Notes under the pieces: model-generated
Told to the model about the DNA's origin: nothing
Databases searched by the model: none
The model's input: the letters and a program-made list of their open reading frames with translations, nothing else
Made by a program: the position numbers and the translations under genes
Source of the DNA: Terrimonas sp.
Lineage (GTDB): Bacteria; Bacteroidota; Bacteroidia; Chitinophagales; Chitinophagaceae
Length of the DNA: 64,000 nucleotides
Assembly: GCA_016125075.1 (NCBI GenBank)
Contig: WGMO01000021.1
Span: forward strand, 39,325-103,324
Direction of reading: 5' to 3'
Shown here: in pieces, positions 7,553 through 14,230 of the stretch
How the letters are laid out: every line of letters starts with the position of its first letter
Numbering within the stretch: position 1 is the stretch's first letter

Positions 7553-7648
7553 ATGAAAATGTCAAGAGCATATTACTGGTTTTATTTTAGCTTTTATTTC
7601 TTTTACGGAATGAAGCCGGAGATGCTTTTGTTGAAAACAAACCGATAA
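7553..7648 (+). CDS. Aromatic-rich leader peptide of the pheA operon attenuator
   Basis: A 31-codon reading frame starts at ATG 7553 and ends at TAA 7646-7648. Residues 7-18 read YYWFYFSFYFFY: five Tyr, five Phe and one Trp in 12 positions (codons 7571-7606). Such a run is what ribosome-mediated attenuation needs, as with the Phe-rich E. coli pheA leader, and the genes downstream make exactly these three amino acids or their precursors. The remainder is ordinary (GMKPEMLLLKTNR). An ATG at codon 3 (7559) is an alternative start. The peptide itself is expected to have no function beyond being translated. Confidence 0.85.
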   Translation: MKMSRAYYWFYFSFYFFYGMKPEMLLLKTNR

Positions 7649-7683
7649 CATAAAACTAAAATCAACATAAAGAATCCTCCGGC
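7615..7683 (+). promoter_or_regulatory. Antiterminator hairpin of the aromatic operon attenuator
   Basis: Bases 7615-7634 pair with 7662-7683 in 19 base pairs. The blocks are: 7 bp (7615-7621 with 7677-7683), 2 bp, a G/A mismatch, 4 bp and 6 bp, with single-base bulges at C7676 and T7668. The right arm takes up nearly all of the left arm of the terminator (7673-7682), so the two structures cannot coexist. The 27-base loop holds the leader stop codon. A ribosome stalled early in the aromatic run leaves the left arm free; a ribosome reaching the stop codon disrupts the hairpin. Confidence 0.8.
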
Positions 7684-7710
7684 GCTCCGGGGGATTTTTT
7701 TATTTTTTTT
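7673..7710 (+). terminator. Attenuator terminator immediately before pheA
   Basis: The 10-bp stem AATCCTCCGG (7673-7682) with CCGGGGGATT (7687-7696), one G-U pair and a CGCT tetraloop, is followed by 13 T among the next 14 bases. The T run abuts the pheA ATG at 7711. It lies after the leader peptide and before the structural genes, with no gene ending just upstream that would need it except through the leader. Confidence 0.9.
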
Positions 7711-8538
7711 ATGAAAAGAAGAATTTCCATACAGGGTTATGAAGGAAGTTTTCACCAGGTGGCGGCCCGCCAGTTTTTTGGAAAAGAGGTGGAAGTGATT
7801 CCCTGTTCCACTTTCCGCGATGTTGTGAAAATCGCCGCCAGTAAGAAAGATAGCGAAGGTGGCATCATGGCCATAGAGAACTCAATAGCCGGCAGCATTC
7901 TGCCCAATTACAACCTACTGCTAAAAAGCAATCTTAAAGTGATTGGAGAAGTGTACCTGCATATCCGGCAGCATTTACTGGTCAACCCCGGTGTTCAACT
8001 GGAAGACCTGCGGGAAGTTCATTCTCACCCCATGGCCATCCTGCAGTGTATTGATTTCCTGGAAAAGAACCCCCACCTGAAAGTGGTGGAGACAGAAGAC
8101 ACAGCACTCAGTGCAAAACATATACACCAGCACAGGAGTAAACATGCTGCCGCTATTGCAGGGAAACTGGCAGCTGAGTTATATGACCTGGATATCATTG
8201 CACCCAATATCCACACGGTTAAAAATAATTATACCCGTTTCCTGGTATTGCAACGGGAGGATCTTTTTGAAGAACCCGACCATGCAGACAAAGCTTCGGT
8301 AAATTTTCAAACCGATCATACCCGGGGAAGCCTGGCCAGGGTGCTTTCAAAAATTGCGGAGGGCGATATTAATCTCAGCAAACTTCAGAGCTTCCCCATA
8401 CCGGGCAGTGACTGGAAATATAATTTTCACGCCGATATGGAATTTGATTCTTTAGAACGATTTAAAGATGTCATAGCGGCTATCCGGCCGCTCACGGTGG
8501 AACTGAATGTTTACGGAATTTATAAAAACGGGAAATAA
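7711..8538 (+). CDS. pheA: Prephenate dehydratase with ACT domain
   Basis: PheA converts prephenate to phenylpyruvate, the committed step to phenylalanine. Residues 1-180 form the dehydratase, with the NNYTRFLVL segment (TRF at 175-177) that carries the catalytic Thr. Residues about 195-275 are the ACT domain that senses phenylalanine. The ESRP motif of the ACT domain is replaced by QSFP (226-229), so feedback behaviour cannot be assumed from E. coli. There is no N-terminal chorismate mutase; that activity is fused to the DAHP synthase downstream. It is the first structural gene after the attenuator. Confidence 0.96.
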   Translation: MKRRISIQGYEGSFHQVAARQFFGKEVEVIPCSTFRDVVKIAASKKDSEGGIMAIENSIAGSILPNYNLLLKSNLKVIGEVYLHIRQHLLVNPGVQLEDLREVHSHPMAILQCIDFLEKNPHLKVVETEDTALSAKHIHQHRSKHAAAIAGKLAAELYDLDIIAPNIHTVKNNYTRFLVLQREDLFEEPDHADKASVNFQTDHTRGSLARVLSKIAEGDINLSKLQSFPIPGSDWKYNFHADMEFDSLERFKDVIAAIRPLTVELNVYGIYKNGK

Positions 8539-8554
8539 ACCCCATGATCAGACA

Positions 8555-9712
8555 ATGAAAACAAGCAAAAGACTTGAAGGTATTGGTGAATATTATTTCT
8601 CAGCAAAACTGAGAGAGATTGATGCCATGAACAGGGAAGGAAGGGATGTGATCAACCTGGGTATCGGGAGCCCCGACCTGCCACCCCATCCCGATGTGAT
8701 TAGAGTGTTGCAGGAAGAAGCTGCAAAACCCCATGTGCATGCCTACCAGTCTTATAAAGGTTCACCTGTATTGCGTAAAGCCATGAGTGATTGGTACCGG
8801 AAATGGTATGGCGTGAGCCTTGATCCTGATTCGGAAATTCTCCCATTAATCGGGAGCAAAGAAGGTATCATGCATATTTGTATGACCTACCTGGAAGAGG
8901 GTGATACAGCATTGCTGCCCAACCCGGGATATCCCACCTACAGCAGTGCGGTAAAATTAGCGGGCGGTACGGTGCAGTTCTATGCTTTGAAAAAAGAGCT
9001 CGACTGGCATCCCGACCTTGATGAACTGAACAGCATGGACCTTTCAAAGGTCAAGCTCATGTTTGTCAACTACCCGCATATGCCAACCGGGAAAATCCCC
9101 GATGCGATTTTTTTTCAGCAACTGATTCGGTTTGCCCAAAAACATGATATCCTGATTGTACATGACAACCCTTATAGTTTTATCCTGAATGATTCACCAA
9201 TGAGCCTGTTGTCGGTGGAAGGCGCTAAAGATGTTGTACTGGAACTGAACTCGCTGAGTAAAAGCCAGAATATGGCCGGGTGGCGGGTTGGAATGCTTTG
9301 CGGAGCCAGGCAAAGGATCGAAGAAGTGATGCGTTTCAAAAGCAATATGGACAGTGGTATGTTTTTACCGGTGCAGCTGGCGGCTGCAAAGGCATTGAGC
9401 CTGGGCCAGGAATGGTATGATGCTGTAAACAGCCAATACCGGATAAGAAGGGAAAAAGTTTTTGCCTTACTCGACCTGCTGGGTTGTAGTTATGCCGATA
9501 CCCAGGCCGGCATGTTTGTTTGGGCAGCTGTTCCTCCTGAATATCAGGACGGCTATGCACTGAGTGATGAAGTGCTGCACCAGGCCAATGTATTTATTAC
9601 CCCGGGTGGAATTTTTGGATCGGCAGGGGATCATTATGTAAGGGTGAGTCTCTGTGCCACGGAACAAAAAATTGAGGAATCGATATCAAGGATAAAGAAA
9701 TCTAAACAATAA
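8555..9712 (+). CDS. Class I/II PLP aminotransferase, probably aromatic amino acid transaminase
   Basis: This fold-type I aminotransferase (385 residues) has the substrate-binding N-terminus INLGIGSPDLPP, the cofactor segment LPNPGYPTYSS, NYPHMPTG, and the PLP lysine in SLSKSQNMAGWRVG (K236). Position between pheA and tyrA makes transamination of phenylpyruvate and 4-hydroxyphenylpyruvate, or of prephenate, the likely job; an aspartate or LL-diaminopimelate-type substrate cannot be excluded. The frame is open from 8507 inside pheA, but the ATG at 8555, 16 bases after the pheA stop, gives the usual N-terminus. Confidence 0.88.
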   Translation: MKTSKRLEGIGEYYFSAKLREIDAMNREGRDVINLGIGSPDLPPHPDVIRVLQEEAAKPHVHAYQSYKGSPVLRKAMSDWYRKWYGVSLDPDSEILPLIGSKEGIMHICMTYLEEGDTALLPNPGYPTYSSAVKLAGGTVQFYALKKELDWHPDLDELNSMDLSKVKLMFVNYPHMPTGKIPDAIFFQQLIRFAQKHDILIVHDNPYSFILNDSPMSLLSVEGAKDVVLELNSLSKSQNMAGWRVGMLCGARQRIEEVMRFKSNMDSGMFLPVQLAAAKALSLGQEWYDAVNSQYRIRREKVFALLDLLGCSYADTQAGMFVWAAVPPEYQDGYALSDEVLHQANVFITPGGIFGSAGDHYVRVSLCATEQKIEESISRIKKSKQ

Positions 9713-9715
9713 GTG

Positions 9716-10564
9716 ATGGAAAGAAAAAATGTTGCCATTGTCGGGGTTGGTTTGATCGGAGGTTCACTGGCTTTGCAGTTAAAGGAAAAGGGATTGACCA
9801 GGGGGATCGTCGGTGTGGATGCCAGTGAGATACATGGCAGGAAAGCCGTTGACATGGGATTGGTGGATGCCATGAAAACCCTGGAAGAGGCTATTCAATG
9901 TTCTGACCTTATTGTATTGTCAGTACCCGTAGATGCAATCAATACCCTTTTACCCGCTATCCTGGACAAGGTAGAAAAACAGATCGTGATCGATGTCGGT
10001 TCGACGAAAGAACAACTATTGGGTATCGTGAAAGAACACCCGAAAAGAGGCCGTTATGTTTCCACCCATCCCATGTGGGGTACCGAGTACAGTGGGCCGG
10101 CAGCTGCCGTCAAAGACGCTTTTGAAAATAAGGCGGTCGTGATCTGTAATGCCGGGGAAAGCGACCCCGATGCTTTGGAATGGGTAAAGGAAGCCTATAA
10201 AAAAATCGGCATGCATCTCCTGAGTATGAACGCATCGGATCATGATGTGCATACCGCTTATATCAGTCATATTTCCCATATCACCTCATTTGCGCTGGCC
10301 AATACAGTATTGGAGAAAGAAAAAGAGGAAGATGCCATTTTTGAACTGGCTTCAGCCGGTTTTGAAAGTACGGTGCGTCTGGCAAAAAGCAACCCGGCCA
10401 TGTGGGTCCCCATCTTTATGCAGAATAAGGAGAATGTGCTGGATGTATTGAATGAACATATTGCCCAGTTAAGAAAATTCAAAGCCTGTTTGGAAAAAGA
10501 AAACTATACCTATTTATTGGAACTGATCGAAAATGCCAATAAGATCAGGAAGATCATTAAATAA
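9716..10564 (+). CDS. tyrA: Prephenate dehydrogenase
   Basis: TyrA oxidises and decarboxylates prephenate to 4-hydroxyphenylpyruvate for tyrosine. The N-terminal Rossmann fold shows VAIVGVGLIGGSLA (GxGxxG), then VDVGSTKEQ and the STHPMWGTEYSGP active-site segment. The C-terminal half contains DHDVHTAYISHISHI with the conserved His residues. At 282 residues it has no ACT domain, so tyrosine feedback is not evident. ATG at 9716 follows the aminotransferase TAA by three bases; the GTG at 9713 is a possible alternative start. Confidence 0.94.
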   Translation: MERKNVAIVGVGLIGGSLALQLKEKGLTRGIVGVDASEIHGRKAVDMGLVDAMKTLEEAIQCSDLIVLSVPVDAINTLLPAILDKVEKQIVIDVGSTKEQLLGIVKEHPKRGRYVSTHPMWGTEYSGPAAAVKDAFENKAVVICNAGESDPDALEWVKEAYKKIGMHLLSMNASDHDVHTAYISHISHITSFALANTVLEKEKEEDAIFELASAGFESTVRLAKSNPAMWVPIFMQNKENVLDVLNEHIAQLRKFKACLEKENYTYLLELIENANKIRKIIK

Positions 10565-10640
10565 GAAGTTTTGGCCTGCGGTGATCATTCAGCAAAGAGG
10601 GTTGCCAGCCAGACTAACAAATGTTGATAATATAAAAAAT

Positions 10641-10648
10641 TAAATTTG
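10641..10648 (+). promoter_or_regulatory. Possible internal promoter before the DAHP synthase gene
   Basis: TAAATTTG matches TAnnTTTG in the 88-base gap after tyrA, the first real gap in the operon. A -33 element is poor (GTTG, 14 bases away). If active it would start transcripts near 10652, next to the ATG at 10653, and bypass the attenuator for the downstream genes. Confidence 0.4.
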
Positions 10649-10652
10649 CAGG

Positions 10653-11744
10653 ATGCAAGTAACAGAAACACAAACTATGAAAGAGACAGTTCAGGCAGCC
10701 TGGGGTAAAAAACCATTGATCATTTCCGGTCCCTGCAGTGCAGAGACCGAAGAGCAGGTGCTGGCAACCGCACAGGGTCTGGCAGCTATCGGTCAGGTAG
10801 ATATGCTCCGCGCCGGTATCTGGAAACCGCGTACCAAACCCGGTATGTTTGAAGGGATCGGTGCAAAAGGCCTGCCCTGGTTACAACAGGCGAAAAAACT
10901 GACAGGGTTGCCGACCACGGTGGAAGTGGCAACTGGTAAACAAGTGGAGGATGCCCTGACTTTTGATGTGGATGTTTTATGGATCGGGGCCCGCACTACC
11001 GTAAACCCCTTTAGCGTTCAGGAAGTGGCAGACGCCCTGCGTGGGGTCGAAATCCCCGTACTGATCAAAAACCCCATCAATCCTGATCTTGAATTATGGA
11101 GTGGTGCCGTGGAGCGGGTAGCAAGGGCCGGTATTAAACAGATTGGATTGATTCACCGGGGATTTTCATCCTATGGTAATACGGAATACCGGAATGCACC
11201 CATGTGGCACCTGGCCATTGAAATGAAACGCCGCAACCCGGGGATGATCATTATCAACGACCCTTCGCATATCTGCGGAAGAAGGGATATCCTGATGGAA
11301 ACGGCTCAGAAAGCGATCAACCTTGATTTTGATGGACTGATGATCGAAAGTCATATCGATCCCGACAATGCCTGGAGTGATGCCAAACAGCAGGTAACAC
11401 CGGAAAAACTGGGGGAGATGCTCCGCAGCATCATTTGGCGGCGCGAAGATGTGAATTCGGAAGAGTTTCATGCCGCACTGGAAAAACTGCGTCAGCAGAT
11501 CAACCATCTCGATGATGAACTGATGCAGATACTCAGCCAGCGGATGAAGATCGCAGAAAAAATAGGTGAATACAAGAAAAACAACGACATCACCATCTTA
11601 CAAACCAACCGTTGGAATGCCATCCTCGAAAGGGCCTTCAAACAGGGTGAAAAAATTGGTTTGAGCAAGGAATTTATCACGAAATACTTTGATGCGGTAC
11701 ACATGGAAAGCATCAATCACCAGAACAAGATCATGAACAGCTGA
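10653..11744 (+). CDS. Bifunctional 3-deoxy-7-phosphoheptulonate synthase / chorismate mutase
   Basis: The N-terminal two thirds (to about residue 255) is a type I-beta DAHP synthase that joins phosphoenolpyruvate and erythrose-4-phosphate to open the shikimate pathway. Its landmarks are IISGPCSAETEEQ, RAGIWKPRTKPGMFEG, IGLIHRGFSSY and NDPSHICGRRD. Residues about 265-360 form an AroQ-type helical chorismate mutase (LRQQINHLDDELMQILSQRMKIAEKIGEYK). The fusion joins the first enzyme of the pathway with the branch-point enzyme feeding PheA and TyrA, and in related proteins lets prephenate inhibit the synthase. A start at the ATG 10677 is equally possible and would avoid a leaderless mRNA from the box at 10641. 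Confidence 0.95.
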   Translation: MQVTETQTMKETVQAAWGKKPLIISGPCSAETEEQVLATAQGLAAIGQVDMLRAGIWKPRTKPGMFEGIGAKGLPWLQQAKKLTGLPTTVEVATGKQVEDALTFDVDVLWIGARTTVNPFSVQEVADALRGVEIPVLIKNPINPDLELWSGAVERVARAGIKQIGLIHRGFSSYGNTEYRNAPMWHLAIEMKRRNPGMIIINDPSHICGRRDILMETAQKAINLDFDGLMIESHIDPDNAWSDAKQQVTPEKLGEMLRSIIWRREDVNSEEFHAALEKLRQQINHLDDELMQILSQRMKIAEKIGEYKKNNDITILQTNRWNAILERAFKQGEKIGLSKEFITKYFDAVHMESINHQNKIMNS

Positions 11745-11893
11745 TCGGTAGTTGCGGAAGCGTAAGCGTATGTCTGCAGGATGAATGATGGGTCTTGTTC
11801 CGGAGATATCAACGGATATACATTCCCGTAACAGGGAAGGAAAGGGTTTGACTAAATTGTTGCCATTGGCCCCTTGGTTTGAAAAAAGCGCTC

Positions 11894-12913
11894 ATGAAAA
11901 AAAAATCATTCAGGATAGGGTCATCTGTTGTTGACTATTACTTCGATGGTGGAATGGCCCACCTGAAGGAAATAGCCGATCAGTCTTCGAGTGTCATTAT
12001 TACGGATGAAAACGTTTTCAATGCGCACACCAAAAGATTCAGGAACTGGAACTGCATCGTGATAAAACCGGGTGAGGCCTTTAAGGTCCAGGCAACAGTT
12101 GATGCCATCATTGATCAGTTAATAGCGTTGGAGGCTGACCGTAAGACTACTTTGATCGGTGTCGGCGGCGGCGTGATCACTGATCTAACCGGTTACGTGG
12201 CCGCCGTATACATGCGCGGGATCCGTTTTGGTTTTGTGCCAACGAGTATACTGGCCATGGTGGATGCCTCCATCGGCGGGAAGAATGGTATCGATATCGG
12301 CCCCTATAAAAATTTGGCGGGTACGATCCGTCAACCCGCATTTATTCTGCATGACCTCGTTTTCCTGAATTCATTACCCCGGGGCGAATGGGAAAATGGC
12401 TTTGCCGAAATCATCAAACATGCCTGCATCAGGGATGCATCCATGTTCAGGGAGCTGGAGGCCCAAACCTTAAAAAAATTCCAGTCCCGGAAAAAATCAG
12501 TTTCTGAACTCATCCGTCGAAATGCAATGATCAAGACCAAAGTGGTACAGCAGGATGAATTTGAATCCGGCGACAGGAAGCTGCTCAATTTTGGTCATAC
12601 ACTGGGGCATGCTTTGGAAACACAGTATGAATTATCGCACGGCCAGGCCATAGCGATTGGCATGACCTATGCCTGTCATATTTCCAGCCCCTTTACCGGG
12701 TTTACCCAAACCGACCGGGTAACGGCCTTGTTGGAAAAGTATGGCTTGCCCACCTATGCAGCATTCGAAAGGAAAAAAGTTTTCGAAGTACTGCAGATGG
12801 ATAAGAAAAGGAATCGTAAAGAATTGCACTATGTTTTGCTGGAGAAAATCGGAAAAGCTGTTATCAGGCCGATTCCATTCAAAGAATTGCAAACGATCAT
12901 CGAACAATTATAA
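11894..12913 (+). CDS. aroB: 3-Dehydroquinate synthase
   Basis: AroB cyclises DAHP to 3-dehydroquinate using NAD and a divalent metal. The sequence shows the NAD-binding GVGGGVITDLTGYVAAVYMRG, the PTSILAMVDASIGGKNGID segment and the metal ligands in the GFAEIIKHACI and LNFGHTLGHALE motifs. The product has 339 residues from the ATG at 11894; an in-frame TTG at 11879 would add five residues. A 149-base gap separates it from the DAHP synthase gene. Within that gap I see only a small TTCCC/GGGAA hairpin (about 11824-11839). Confidence 0.95.
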   Translation: MKKKSFRIGSSVVDYYFDGGMAHLKEIADQSSSVIITDENVFNAHTKRFRNWNCIVIKPGEAFKVQATVDAIIDQLIALEADRKTTLIGVGGGVITDLTGYVAAVYMRGIRFGFVPTSILAMVDASIGGKNGIDIGPYKNLAGTIRQPAFILHDLVFLNSLPRGEWENGFAEIIKHACIRDASMFRELEAQTLKKFQSRKKSVSELIRRNAMIKTKVVQQDEFESGDRKLLNFGHTLGHALETQYELSHGQAIAIGMTYACHISSPFTGFTQTDRVTALLEKYGLPTYAAFERKKVFEVLQMDKKRNRKELHYVLLEKIGKAVIRPIPFKELQTIIEQL

Positions 12914-12934
12914 GGATTCATAATCCCGAATGAA

Positions 12935-14230
12935 ATGAAGGTTACTATACATTCTTCCCGGTTAGGGGGAACAGTCAGGGCGAACGCTTCCAAAAGTTCG
13001 ATGCAAAGGGCTTGTGCTGCTGCATTGCTGTCAAAGGGTACTACCATATTAAGAAACCCGGGCACCAGCAATGATGACCTGGCTGCCATCTCCATCATTC
13101 AGGCACTGGGTGCCCGGGTAGAGAATGAATCCGGTGAACTGATCATTCAAGGTAAGGGGCTGCACCCTGTAAAAAATGAAATAGACTGTGGTGAATCGGG
13201 TTTGAGTATCCGTATGTTTACTCCAATCGCTGCCTTAAGTGATCAGCTAATCACGATCCGGGGATCTGGCAGCCTGTTGACCCGCCCTCTTGGTTTTTTT
13301 GATGAAATCCTGCCGGTGCTGGGGGTTGATATATCCAGTAACCAGGGTCATTTACCGCTGCTGATCAGGGGCCCCCTGCAACCCAGGGATATTACAGTAG
13401 ATGGATCACTGAGTTCCCAGTTCCTTACGGGTTTACTGATGGCTTATGCTGCCACCGGGGCAAAAAATGTCACGATAACCGTGAGGGATCTGAAAAGCCG
13501 CCCCTATATCGACCTTACTCTTGATGTTATGCAGCAGTTTGGTATGAAGTTGCCGGTGAACCACCATTATGAAAAGTTTTTTTTCTCACCTGAATCCTTC
13601 ATTACCAAGTCTGCGACCACCACTTATTTTGTGGAAGGCGACTGGAGTGGTGGGGCATTCCTGCTGGTAGCAGGAGCCATCGCAGGTCCCGTTACCGTTC
13701 ATGGACTGGACCTCATGAGTACCCAGGCTGATAAAGCTGTCTATGATGCCATGATGGCCGCCAATGCCAGTATAGTGGTGGAGGCCAAAGCATTAAAAAT
13801 CTTCCCCTCCGCATTAAAGGCTTTTGAATTTGACGCCACCGATTGTCCCGATCTTTTTCCGCCCCTGGTGGCCCTGGCTGCTTATTGTGAAGGCATTACC
13901 AGAATCAGGGGGGTACAGCGACTCACACATAAAGAAAGTAACCGTGCGGTTGCCCTGCAGCAGGAATTTGGTAAAATGGGCGTTTCCATTGACTATGATG
14001 ATGAAATGATGGTCATCCATGGAGGGCAGGGTCTGAAAGGCGCTACCGTGCATTCGCACCATGATCATCGTATTGCGATGGCATGTGCTGTAGCTGCTTT
14101 AAGGGCGGATGGACCCACTATTATTGAGGATGCCATGGCCGTAAGGAAATCCTATCCCGGTTTTTATCAGGACCTGAAATCCCTCGGAGCAGCCATTGAA
14201 GGCGTTTTCGTATATTCAGATCATGGTTAA
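12935..14230 (+). CDS. aroA: 3-Phosphoshikimate 1-carboxyvinyltransferase (EPSP synthase)
   Basis: AroA adds the enolpyruvyl group of phosphoenolpyruvate to shikimate-3-phosphate. The first residues SKSSMQRACAAALLSKGTT match the phosphoshikimate-binding N-terminus (usual SKS...RAL.LA), DCGESGLSIRMFTPIAAL is the equivalent of the GNAGTA loop region, and DHRIAMACAVAALRADGPT and the SYPGFYQDL tail are the C-terminal signatures. At 431 residues it has the usual length. It follows aroB by 21 bases, and its end overlaps the sulfatase start by 8 bases. Confidence 0.95.
   Translation: MKVTIHSSRLGGTVRANASKSSMQRACAAALLSKGTTILRNPGTSNDDLAAISIIQALGARVENESGELIIQGKGLHPVKNEIDCGESGLSIRMFTPIAALSDQLITIRGSGSLLTRPLGFFDEILPVLGVDISSNQGHLPLLIRGPLQPRDITVDGSLSSQFLTGLLMAYAATGAKNVTITVRDLKSRPYIDLTLDVMQQFGMKLPVNHHYEKFFFSPESFITKSATTTYFVEGDWSGGAFLLVAGAIAGPVTVHGLDLMSTQADKAVYDAMMAANASIVVEAKALKIFPSALKAFEFDATDCPDLFPPLVALAAYCEGITRIRGVQRLTHKESNRAVALQQEFGKMGVSIDYDDEMMVIHGGQGLKGATVHSHHDHRIAMACAVAALRADGPTIIEDAMAVRKSYPGFYQDLKSLGAAIEGVFVYSDHG

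Noticed and set aside
11745..11893. A second attenuator before aroB
   Set aside because: The gap has one 5-bp hairpin without a T run and no leader frame rich in aromatic codons.
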